A stretch of DNA of 64,000 nucleotides from contig NC_044920.1 of the NCBI RefSeq assembly GCF_003576645.1, positions 3,593,941-3,657,940 on the forward strand, written 5' to 3'. The position numbers were made by a program, and so were the translations under genes. This document shows positions 43,727 to 54,087 of the stretch, one piece after another. Below the pieces are notes generated by a model that was not told the origin of the DNA, made no database searches, and was given only the letters and a program-made list of their open reading frames with translations. Within the stretch, counting starts at the first letter, position 1. Each line of letters opens with the position of its first letter. Origin of the DNA: Ipomoea triloba. Its lineage: Eukaryota > Streptophyta > Magnoliopsida > Solanales > Convolvulaceae.

Positions 43727-43740
43727 GTCTCCCACTTGCA
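43727..43740 (-). other. Copia polypurine tract
   Basis: Minus strand GTGCAAGTGGGAGACT abuts the LTR end (TGTTAG). This is the usual plus-strand primer for copia elements and sets the orientation. Confidence 0.75.
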
Positions 43741-43849
43741 CTAAAGCCAATCGGTAACCCTCATCTTCTCAAGATGCCGATCTAACTGCTCTTGATTAAG
43801 TAGTATATAAAACGGATCTGCTAGGTTATCCTTAAATGCTATTATCTGG

Positions 43850-45240
43850 ATTGCTATATCACCCTTTCCAACGAACTCTCTTAGGGGATGATAGCAACAA
43901 CAAACTCGGCTTCAGTGGTTCAATATGCAATCATTTCCTGTTTGAAACTCTTCCAACTAATTGCACCACCATTACAAAAAGTAGACTTTCTATCATTTGA
44001 TCCGATAGAAAATCAAATTTGTGTATCCTTTACTCTTTAATACTCGTTTTCCATCAGTTAAGACTAAACTTTTAGTTACTTTACTGATGTCCAGTGTTAT
44101 TCACTTAGATTTGATTGATGTTTACAAGTGACACTCAATACATGAGAAACATCAAAACTTGTACATAATATCACATATATAAGATACCCAATAGCTGAAG
44201 TCTATGGTATTTTACTCATGTGATTCCTCTCTTCAGTTGTGTCAAGACACAAACTTTAGAGATCTAGATTTCATGCTTGAAAGGTAATAAAACATTTCTT
44301 AGAATCTAACATATTGAACAAATTCTATATTTTATGTACATACTTTGAGATAATCCTATTAATCTTTTCGATCTATCTCTATAGACTCGAATCCCAAGGA
44401 TATAGGCTGCTTATCTCAAATCTATCATATAAAAAATTTTAGATAATCAAACTTTTATCGGAGTCATCATTCTTACGTCATTTCTTGTTATTAATATGTC
44501 ATCTACATATAATACAAGAAATGTGATAGTACTCCCACTGACCATTTTATACACATGGATCATCAATGTTTTCACAGTATAGTCAAACAATTTGACTACA
44601 TTATCAAAACAGATGTTCCACATTCTAAAATCGATATCTGATATCGCCTCTTTGTAAATGATAGGATTGTCACTAGACACATCATCTCCAATTGCAAAGA
44701 CACTTTATGTCATGAAGACAACTATAATATGTCTAATGAACAAATATGTCTAACACTTCTCCAAAGAGGAGGCATAACCTTTTGTTCATATTGCACAAAC
44801 TTAGATAGAACTCCATGATCTAAAATCCATTTCATCAAATGGATCACATGAATACATTAATATGTATTAAATGCTCATTTATACTATCATTAATCATATT
44901 TAAGCGATAAATACTGTTTAATAATGTTCTAGTGCCATCACATTTATTATTAAAATAAATGCAATAAACATTATCCCGAAAAGAAAAATTCATAATTATT
45001 CTTAACTAGAATGGAAATAATGCTTTAAATACTAGAATTACATAAATAGTATTTTAAAAACATGATTAAATGAAAACTGAATAGATAAATCTCCAACAAC
45101 TAATGCAGCAACTCTTGCTTCATTTTTCATCCTTAGAGCAATCTCATCTTCAGTCAACTCTCTACTTCTTCTCAGATCCTGCAATGATACACAACCATGT
45201 GAAGTTGCTTCTGAGTATATTACCAAAAAAGTAGTTATTT
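43850..45240 (-). pseudogene. Copia pol remnants: protease, reverse transcriptase, RNase H
   Basis: From the gag side: 45226-45038 corresponds to the protease region (SEATSHGCVSLQDLRRSREL, NEARVAALVVGDLSIQFS), but the catalytic Asp-Ser/Thr-Gly is lost. Next, 44680-44447 holds DNPIIYKEAISDIDFRMW and, in the catalytic palm, FLVLYVDDILITRND, keeping the YVDD box. Then 44000-43850 has RKSTFCNGGAISWKSFKQEM and TTEAEFVVA with stops, the RNase H part. Integrase and most of the polymerase are deleted. Confidence 0.75.
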
Positions 45241-45247
45241 AGACCAA

Positions 45248-46123
45248 TTAAAAATTAGTCTCTTTAATGAGCATGCCTTCTGAAGGTTTGTCATAGTCCT
45301 TGACCTTCAAAGACTTTAGGTATTCTGTGCAATTTCTTTTCCAATGCCCTTCTTTTTTGCAATGGAAACACTTTCCTTTACTTACAACCTTCCCTTTAGT
45401 TTTGGTCACGACCCCAGTTGGTTTCACTTCAGAAGCCTTCTTGTTCTTTCTCTTCTTCTTCGACTTGGAAGAGGCCAAAAGAACAGTATCAGTATTTATA
45501 CCCTTCATTGTAGCATGAGCAGTGCACAACATATTGTGCAGATCAGATTTGGAACAATGAAGCTTGTTCATGTGGAAATTCATTATGAAAGGCCCAAAAG
45601 AATCCGGAAGAGACTGTATAATTAAGTCTACTTCAAGCTCAGAGTCAAGGAAGATATTTAATTCTTCCAATCTCTCCAACAAGTCAATCATATTTAGGAC
45701 ATGATCTCCTACATTTCCTCCTTCTTGTAGTTTTGCTCGAAATAAGGCCTTAGTAACCTCATAACGTGCAATCCTACTGTGCTCACCGTACAACTCTTGT
45801 AGGTGATTGACCATAGATTTTGCGTCAGACATCTTTTCATGCTGACGTTGTAACTCATTGGTCATAGAGGCAAGGATATAACTCTTAGCCCTCAGATCAT
45901 CGTCCTTCCGCTTATCAAATGCTGCAACCTCAACATTATGAGTAGCAAGCTGATCAACATCAACATCATCTGGTATGATACCAATCAATGGAGGATCTTG
46001 GTCCAAAACATAACCGATCTTTTCTAAATTGAGAACGATTCTCAAATTTCGGAGCCAATCAGTGAAATTTGGTCCAGTATGTTTGTTTTCTTCGAGTATT
46101 TTGGACAAAGGATTTAAAGCCAT
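45248..46123 (-). CDS. Copia gag polyprotein, 291 aa
   Basis: Capsid/nucleocapsid protein that packages the element RNA. Starts MALNPLSKILEENKHTGPNF, followed by WLRNLRIVLNLEKIGYVL (UBN2/gag fold). A coiled, charged middle region follows, then a Lys-rich stretch (SKSKKKRKNKK) and one zinc knuckle CFHCKKEGHWKRNC (CX2CX4HX4C). It ends at 45248 in KETNF, without continuing into pol, so the usual gag-pol frame is broken here. The zinc knuckle is intact. A second, cut copy is at 46717-47514. Confidence 0.88.
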   Translation of the reverse strand: MALNPLSKILEENKHTGPNFTDWLRNLRIVLNLEKIGYVLDQDPPLIGIIPDDVDVDQLATHNVEVAAFDKRKDDDLRAKSYILASMTNELQRQHEKMSDAKSMVNHLQELYGEHSRIARYEVTKALFRAKLQEGGNVGDHVLNMIDLLERLEELNIFLDSELEVDLIIQSLPDSFGPFIMNFHMNKLHCSKSDLHNMLCTAHATMKGINTDTVLLASSKSKKKRKNKKASEVKPTGVVTKTKGKVVSKGKCFHCKKEGHWKRNCTEYLKSLKVKDYDKPSEGMLIKETNF

Positions 46124-46715
46124 TTCAAAATAACTGCAGAAAATAACATTAATTATTAGACACGATTCTTTATTAAACTATTTGATTTTCGATTTATATA
46201 ATCAAATAGTACCTCCCACTAAATTTTTCGAATCCTGCACTTCCCAATTGCAAGAAACGGAAATCCCGTTGGAAGATTTCTAATGGGTAATCAAGGTCTT
46301 ACAAATTTATCTCATTCCTCACCTTAAGGGGCATCTTGGAATTTGAAAATTTGTAAATGGCCAACTCTTGCCAATACATCTCATGCATGATTCGATTTTA
46401 TTAAACTTGGGCTCCATGGCCCATTGAACCTCACCTTAAGGGCCATCTTAGCCCAATGGACTCAGTTAAGTCAAACCCACCATCCTGGTAACAAGTGGAG
46501 TTGAACATTGACTTTTCTCACCTTTAGTGGTTTCTTGAAAAGCAAAGTTTCTAAGTGCTACCACATCACATGTTTAAAATAAGAAAAACAAAATATTTTA
46601 AAATAACATGTTGCCCCTATGTTGGCATAGCCGACACCGTGCTAAGAAAAATATTTGATTTCTTACGATGGAGGAGAGCCACGATTAGGTAATCTCAACT
46701 CTTGAGGCCTAACCG
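45341..46715. repeat. 1375-bp direct repeat, copy 1
   Basis: Appears identical to 46732-48106 over gag and its leader. The copies are separated by 15 bases and a single N at 46731. Confidence 0.9.
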
Positions 46716-46716
46716 T

Positions 46717-47514
46717 TTACAACTTAATATNCCAATGCCCTTCTTTTTTGCAATGGAAACACTTTCCTTTACTTACAACCTTCCCTTTAGTTTTGGTCAC
46801 GACCCCAGTTGGTTTCACTTCAGAAGCCTTCTTGTTCTTTCTCTTCTTCTTCGACTTGGAAGAGGCCAAAAGAACAGTATCAGTATTTATACCCTTCATT
46901 GTAGCATGAGCAGTGCACAACATATTGTGCAGATCAGATTTGGAACAATGAAGCTTGTTCATGTGGAAATTCATTATGAAAGGCCCAAAAGAATCCGGAA
47001 GAGACTGTATAATTAAGTCTACTTCAAGCTCAGAGTCAAGGAAGATATTTAATTCTTCCAATCTCTCCAACAAGTCAATCATATTTAGGACATGATCTCC
47101 TACATTTCCTCCTTCTTGTAGTTTTGCTCGAAATAAGGCCTTAGTAACCTCATAACGTGCAATCCTACTGTGCTCACCGTACAACTCTTGTAGGTGATTG
47201 ACCATAGATTTTGCGTCAGACATCTTTTCATGCTGACGTTGTAACTCATTGGTCATAGAGGCAAGGATATAACTCTTAGCCCTCAGATCATCGTCCTTCC
47301 GCTTATCAAATGCTGCAACCTCAACATTATGAGTAGCAAGCTGATCAACATCAACATCATCTGGTATGATACCAATCAATGGAGGATCTTGGTCCAAAAC
47401 ATAACCGATCTTTTCTAAATTGAGAACGATTCTCAAATTTCGGAGCCAATCAGTGAAATTTGGTCCAGTATGTTTGTTTTCTTCGAGTATTTTGGACAAA
47501 GGATTTAAAGCCAT
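46717..47514 (-). pseudogene. Second copia gag copy, truncated at an N
   Basis: Residues 1-261 are identical to the first copy; the reading stops making sense within the zinc knuckle (after GHW) where the N lies. It is most likely a duplicated assembly of the same locus and not a second gene. Confidence 0.8.
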
Positions 47515-48106
47515 TTCAAAATAACTGCAGAAAATAACATTAATTATTAGACACGATTCTTTATTAAACTATTTGATTTTCGATTTATATAATCAAATAG
47601 TACCTCCCACTAAATTTTTCGAATCCTGCACTTCCCAATTGCAAGAAACGGAAATCCCGTTGGAAGATTTCTAATGGGTAATCAAGGTCTTACAAATTTA
47701 TCTCATTCCTCACCTTAAGGGGCATCTTGGAATTTGAAAATTTGTAAATGGCCAACTCTTGCCAATACATCTCATGCATGATTCGATTTTATTAAACTTG
47801 GGCTCCATGGCCCATTGAACCTCACCTTAAGGGCCATCTTAGCCCAATGGACTCAGTTAAGTCAAACCCACCATCCTGGTAACAAGTGGAGTTGAACATT
47901 GACTTTTCTCACCTTTAGTGGTTTCTTGAAAAGCAAAGTTTCTAAGTGCTACCACATCACATGTTTAAAATAAGAAAAACAAAATATTTTAAAATAACAT
48001 GTTGCCCCTATGTTGGCATAGCCGACACCGTGCTAAGAAAAATATTTGATTTCTTACGATGGAGGAGAGCCACGATTAGGTAATCTCAACTCTTGAGGCC
48101 TAACCG
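46732..48106. repeat. 1375-bp direct repeat, copy 2
   Basis: Identical by eye to 45341-46715. It is followed by short local repeats: GAGAGCCACGATTAGGTAAT.. CTTGAGGCCTAACCG twice, and TTTACAACTTAATATT twice (48060-48205). Confidence 0.9.
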
Positions 48107-48229
48107 GAGAGCCACGATTAGGTAATCTCAACTCTTGAGGCCTAACCGTTTACAACTTAATATTTAATCTCAACTCTTGAGGCCTAACCGTTTACAACTT
48201 AATATTTTAATAAAGGGAAGATTTTAAGA

Positions 48230-48325
48230 ATTATTAAGTTTCACTTTACTCATGCAACATTTTCACAAAGAATTATTAAGTTTCACTTTACTCATGCAAC
48301 ATTTTCACATATATCACATATATAA
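48230..48325. repeat. 41-bp tandem duplication in the copia leader
   Basis: AAGAATTATTAAGTTTCACT, TTACTCATGCAACATTTTCACA occurs twice in a row. A similar short duplication (TCTTCAACTCTTGAAGTC) is at about 48464-48510. Confidence 0.85.
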
Positions 48326-48514
48326 AGGCATGAAAAGTAAACTCGATATCGGTCATGGACTTCTGAATGGTCAAAATTGAGCCAGCTAATTTTGACCGTG
48401 CACAGTGAATAGTGAAAAATTAAAATCCTATCTATTACATGTAAGCTTCCATCATACATATTCAAGTCTTCAACTCTTGAAGTCCTCGGGTCTTCAACTC
48501 TTGAAGTCTTCGGG

Positions 48515-49027
48515 ATCCTTGTACATACATTTCCTATCTACCAGAAAAGAGATACATATTTCGGGAAGGGATTTACATTACAATAATAGATGAGAGGCAC
48601 GCAGACCCCAATTTTAATTAATCACCAAAAACGGTGCAAAACTCAAAATAAATCACATTCATTCAACGGGTCCTAAGTCCATGACCAAACCGACATGCTA
48701 AGCAAACCATACATAGCATAAAACAAATAATGCATTAATTTGTGGCTTTATAAGATATAATCCAATTATACCATAAAAACTTGGGTCAAACTAAATAAAA
48801 CTTTATATGGAAACCAATTTCCATATAACAAATCAAAACTTTCCATTAATTAATTAATTTCATACCAAAATCTAATTTGTATGTAATCAATTAATTACTA
48901 TTATAATATTATTTTAAATTAAACACTTTAATCTAAAATATTATAATCATGGAAACTTACCTAAATAGAATTCAATTATCACATAAAGAATCACTATTTA
49001 TGGAGAAAAATAAATATTTCAAGATTA
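48515..49027. other. Copia leader, no coding
   Basis: Internal AT-rich sequence of the copia element between gag and the Helitron. No gene recognised. Confidence 0.5.
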
Positions 49028-49478
49028 TCTAAAAACATAATAAGTCTCAATCAATGTTATATCCTTGATTTGTGTCCCTCTTTTTGGATGCTAATAAATG
49101 TGTACATTTTACTTTAAATGTTGTACACTTCAATGTTATTAGACAAAATTATCCCTACTACATTCTTGTTATATAAACTTACTCTTACACCGTTATAACA
49201 CCGTTACTTTTAACTCCATCATTATTACCATACACCTATATCTATCATATCATTTTCCTATTCTTTAATTGTCATTTTATTAAAATTATTATATAATTAA
49301 TTTAATGGTTGATTATATTTTAATTAAATTTATATGAATGGTAAATCATATATGTGTGTATAAAATACATATATTATTTGTACATATATTATTTGAATTA
49401 TACATTTTAATTATTTGTATTTATTAATATTTTAATATTGAGCATAAGTTTTCGCGCATCGCTCGTACAAAATACTAG
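49028..49478 (+). mobile_element. Non-autonomous Helitron-like element nested in the copia leader
   Basis: Starts TCTAAAAACATAATAAGT after an A, like 25455. Near the 3' end is TTTTCGCGCATCGCTCGTAC followed by AAAATACTAG and T, a GC hairpin followed by CTAG. Shared ends with 25455-25936, while the interiors are only partly alike. Confidence 0.65.
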
Positions 49479-50420
49479 TAATAATATAATTATTAATACC
49501 ATAAAAATCATATTTCAAATTTCAAATAATGGTAATAACAATATATTATCATCTAATCTTCCAAAAATATTAATTTTTCACTTATAGAAAATAATCATTA
49601 TGATAATAATTAATACTACAAAAATATCTCATATTTAATTAGTAGTCATTAATTTTCAATTATCAATAGAATATTTTCAAAATATGATAACAATTAATAC
49701 CACCTAAAATATCTAATATTTTATTTGGTAATCAAATTCTAATTATCATATATTATAATTTTCAAAATATGATAACAATTAATCTCACCAAAAATATCTT
49801 ATATTTTACTTGGTAACAAAAATTCTAATTATCATATATTATATTTTCAAAATATAATACACCTTAATTATCAAATAATATTTGGTAATATTTTTCCTTG
49901 CCAAATCTACGACGTCAACACCGTTAGACCGCCAACCGTTCTCCTCCGATCGAACTGCCACACGAAATCGTCGGCCATCGGAAAAACGCATTTGCAGATC
50001 ATTAATGAAGAAACGCCAAAGATCATGGAAAACACAAATTGCTTTGTTTTCTTTTATTATTATAATAATATCTTATATATTATTATATAATAAAAATAAT
50101 AATAAAATTACGTAACTTTTACGTTAAAAAAAACAATTTTCCCTTTTATTTTATTATTATTATATTGTTTACGTACGTAAACAGTGAAACAAAGATGAAG
50201 AAAAAAAAATCTAATATTTTTTTCTGTGTGTTTAATAAATCTAATATATATCTCATATATATTATAAAAACAATTTTTTTTTAAATTTAATATATATCTC
50301 ATATATATTATAAAATCATATAATAATCAAATTATTATATGATTAAATTAACCCAAGTTTTTTTTTAAGATAAAAATCAAAAGCCACAAATTAATCAAAA
50401 CATAAAATCATTAGAAAAAG
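49479..50420. other. Copia leader, AT-rich, no coding
   Basis: TATCATATATTATA-type repeats; a small GC-richer patch at 49905-50040 has no recognised protein. Confidence 0.45.
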
Positions 50421-50437
50421 CCAGGCTCTTGATGCCA
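50421..50437 (-). other. Copia primer-binding site
   Basis: Minus strand TGGCATCAAGAGCCTGG lies next to the 5' LTR and resembles the plant copia PBS TGGTATCAGAGCC, complementary to initiator tRNA-Met, with small differences. Confidence 0.7.
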
Positions 50438-50438
50438 C

Positions 50439-51722
50439 TATTGGAAAAAAACATACAGGCGCAGCGGAAGCATCAAATCACTTTTTCATGATTCTATGTT
50501 TAAAGAGGAAGTTAGAAAGGTTTACCCTTGAAGCGTGCTTTGGCAGAATCAAAACCGTCCAATCGTCCGGCCTCTAGTCTGTCCACCGGTCAGGCACGCG
50601 AGAACTCCTAGAGATTTCTACATGAAACTCTTTTCAGACTAATCTCTATATTGCTTCTCTCTCTTTTAAGAAATTGGGTAAGACTATATATATATAGCCT
50701 GGTTTGGGCCTAAATGTGCTAGCCTTTAAAAGCCCAAAACTACCCAATATTGAATTAATCCATTAATCAATTATTAATGTATTAATTCAATATCGATAAC
50801 TCTTTATCAATTTCTTTTAAAGTTCTCAGCATTACCACGAACCATTAAGGTGTGACTTTCTAGGTTCATAGTCAAACTAGCAACGAGTAATATTTAATAA
50901 CTCATTATTAAATAACTCGTAAGTCATGAGTGACACCTAGCAGTATGTCATGACTACCTAGTTAACAATGAATATATTTTAATATATTATAATGAACATT
51001 TCCGTTACAAATATCATGCATCATTGCTTCCACACAACACTTGTTCCGAACCAGGTAAAGGTCATGGTCAAACTTGGTCAAACCCATAAACTCGGTCAAT
51101 ATGTCTATTCAATATTCTTAACCTGAAGTCCAACTTCATTATACTATGGCCAGAGATTCTCGTTATATGATTATTGAATAGACTGGAACATCCTTGTTAC
51201 CTCAAGGCGATGGATCCTCTATTGAACGCACACATGTCACCGTACAACACTGAACTATGCCACCAAGTACACTTATAGTCCCATAAGGAACAAAAGATGT
51301 ATACTGGCAAAAACTAGTCCACCATATGTACGAGACAACTGTGTCGGCTCAAGTCAAAGGATTATTGCACACTTGTAACATACAACATACCGATGACACG
51401 TAGGTAAACACCATGCGGTACGTTGTAGTCAGTCAATGTTCAATGACTTGTTATCTAACAATCATCCACATGTCCACTCTCTGTATCTCATACAGAATGG
51501 CATGAGACTCATGTCCATTTTTACAATACTTCATTTATTAATTCTTCGGCACTCATATTCTTAACACTTAAGAATGAAGAATTAAGAAGATTATATGGAA
51601 TAATATCAAATATTAACTAAGCCTTAATAAAATAAATAAATTATTTATTTATTATATTTATTTAATAAGAAATTAATGCCCAAAACAATAAATGTTGGCT
51701 CCTAGGGCATACATGTCTAACA
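50439..51722 (-). repeat. Copia 5' LTR (right on this strand)
   Basis: Collinear with 42440-43726. The internal border reads TATTGGAAAAAAAC instead of TGTTAGAAAAAC, so the TG terminus is mutated; the other end is CTAACA. There are only scattered substitutions and small indels. Confidence 0.92.
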
Positions 51723-51727
51723 CCATG

Positions 51728-53340
51728 TTGTTAAACGGGACACCATAACGAGATCTAAAGCTCATGGAGGCTTTGGCATCCGCAAACTAGAACCAATGAA
51801 CTTTGCGTTTTTAGCTAAATTGGGGTGGAGGCTGATGAACAACGAAGACAGCCTATGGATTCAGATGTTTAAGCACAAATATGCTACTGATCCCCTGGAC
51901 TTATCTTCCTGGAAATCTAAATCTAACATGTCTAATGCCTGGAAGGGAATCATTAAGTCCATCCCCATACTCAAGAGTGGCACAAAGAAACATGTGAGAA
52001 ATGGGAAAGACACACTATTTTAGCAAGACACTTGGCTTGAGAATAGACCTCTCAAAGTACTCACGCCTAGCTAGATTTCCCCTACAGTAATCAACAAAAC
52101 CGTAGCTAGTTATTGGTCTCCAGAGAATGGTTGGTTGTGGGATTGCTTGAGCCATCTATTGTTGGAACAGGTTCTTACTAAATTAGCTTCTGTTATAATA
52201 CTTGATGACCCTACAATGAATGATACCATTGGATGGTCGAAAGAAATTTTTGGAAGGTTTTCTGTTAGTTTAGCATATAACATTGCCACAGGGGAATTAG
52301 AAATAGTAGCAGCTGCAAAGTGGAACAACGTATGGAAGCTCAAAGTGCCAAATCGCATTCGAACCTTCCTTTGGTTGGTGTTCCAAGGCAGAATCATGAC
52401 CAACTATAATAGGTTCAAGTGTAGATTGGCCAACTGTGATATATGCTAGCTCTGCTCTAATGCTGTGAAAGATACAAAACATGTTCTACATAACTGTCCA
52501 GCAGCAAGGGAGATCTGTGAGATTGTATTCCCTTCAACACAGGTTAGGACCAATCAACCACCTTTCACCATATGGTTAGAGGAAGGGATTTCAAAGAGAG
52601 AAAAGGGAAGAAAACCTTCCAGCGACAGTTCAATCTTCGCCTTAACAACATGGTGGATATGGAAATGGTAGAACGAAGCAATCTTCAATAATACGATGAA
52701 ATTCCTCCAGTTCAAGATAAATTGGATAAAATCCCAAGCCATGAAAATTCATAAAGCCTTCTCTCGAGCCAATGACATACACAAATCAGAAAAAACACAG
52801 GATTGGAGACAAATAAGTTAGGCTAAACCTCAGGAAGGATCCGTAAATATTAATACAAATGGTTCAATTAGTGAAAACTCAACCAGAGCTGGTGGTGGAG
52901 GCCTTATTCGTGATTTTGGTGGTAACTGAAAATAAGGTTTCATATATAACATTGGAAGGTGTTTGCCTTTAGAAGCTAAGGCTTGAGCACTCTTAAAAGG
53001 TATCCAGCTCGTTGCTCATATGAGATTCCAAAAAGTGATATTCGAATGCGATGCAAGTGAGATAGCTGATTACATCCGCTGCAATGCAACACCAACGTCG
53101 TGACTCACAACATCCTTGGAACTTGTAAAAGAGAGCTTCACAGCTTCGAAGTTTGGCAGCTCAATACAATTGTACACGAATATAATCAATCAACTGACTT
53201 TCTCGCCAAGTTGGCAACTAGGTTCTCTAGAGGCATGCATAGCCTCCCAATTCCCCCGGATGAGATGTTAGGTTTATTAGATGATGATGATTCGTCCAGT
53301 AGTTTCCCATTTTGGCGCAATATACGGGATGTCTAAAAGA
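51728..53340 (+). pseudogene. LINE ORF2 C-terminal remnant, right piece
   Basis: Continues the reading from 42434: SKAHGGFGIRKLEPMNFAFL and KLGWRLMNNEDSLWIQMFK (end of reverse transcriptase), then WNNVWKLKVPNRIRTFLWL and the Cys/His region with KDTKHVLHNCPAAREIC (zf-RVT). An RNase H domain follows (SVNINTNGSISENSTRAGGG, GLIRDFGG, LEAKA, VIFECDASEIADYI, NQSTDFLAKLATRFS). At least seven stops interrupt it. This L1-type LINE was already old or decayed when the copia element inserted. Confidence 0.8.
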
Positions 53341-54087
53341 TTTGAACATCAGTTACTTGGGTTTCCCCCTTCCAAATTAATATAAAAAAATAATTTAAAT
53401 ATTTTTATCTAATACATAATCCATTATAAAGTTTTGTTTAATACAACATGAAATTTTAATAAGAAATCCATGAAAATAATACAACAATATATATTTGTGT
53501 GTATCCAATAAATCCTGTGGTCGCTCCGTTCAGCTTTCTTTCCCATTCCTTCAATCCCAACAACTTGTCGTTTTTAAACTTCGCAACTAGCCAACTATGT
53601 TGCAAAAAAAAAGAGAAAAAAAAAAAAAAAAAAAAACTTCGCAACTGTAGCTCCCATCTCCACCGTCCACCTGTGCACGTTGGACCACAGGACACGCGTT
53701 TACATCAGAAGCCACAAAGGGAATTTAGAAGCAATGAGAGAGCGCGTGTAGTTTAACGCCTGGTTGATAAAATTAGTTTTCGTTTATCTTTCCTAAGAAA
53801 TCAGTTCAGGGGGGTCCCACTCACCACTTTGTTCGCAAAAGCCACGCCACAAGGGAGCCCGGGCAAACACCCTTCACGGGATTCACATTCCCCATAATGC
53901 CCTTCGACTTCCCATAAATTTACCTTCTCTCTCTCCCTCTCCGCTCTCTCCTCTCCCCTCTCTCTCTCTCTCTCTCGCGCGCGCAGTAGGCCACAGAGCC
54001 AACCAGCACTCCGCGATTCGCGAACGCCGCGAAGGCTTCTGGAGGAGTAGGGTTTCGATCGTACTGTTGCGGCGCAGCAATCCGAAA
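53341..54087 (+). promoter_or_regulatory. Upstream region and 5' UTR of MTP11
   Basis: An A-rich run lies at about 53608-53635. A pyrimidine-rich (CT)n tract ending in GCGCGCGC at 53922-53987 lies in the presumed 5' UTR, as is common in plant leaders. No TATA box was fixed. Nothing else coding is recognised. Confidence 0.45.

Larger units (their letters stand above)
42440..51722 (-). mobile_element. Ty1/copia LTR retrotransposon, 9283 bp, inserted in a LINE
   Basis: Flanked by a perfect 5-bp duplication CCATG (42435-42439 and 51723-51727). The LTRs are 1287 and 1284 bp and very similar (a few dozen differences at most by eye). A tRNA-Met-like primer site next to the right LTR and a polypurine tract next to the left LTR show that it lies on the minus strand. 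The gag gene is well kept. Protease, reverse transcriptase and RNase H survive only as broken pieces in ~1.5 kb instead of ~3.5-4 kb, and integrase is missing. The length is inflated by a direct repeat at the N, local duplications and a Helitron. It cannot move by itself. Confidence 0.9.

Noticed and set aside
45300..45625. Plus-strand frames opposite gag (also 46702-47016)
   Set aside because: Antisense shadows of the copia gag gene, duplicated with it.
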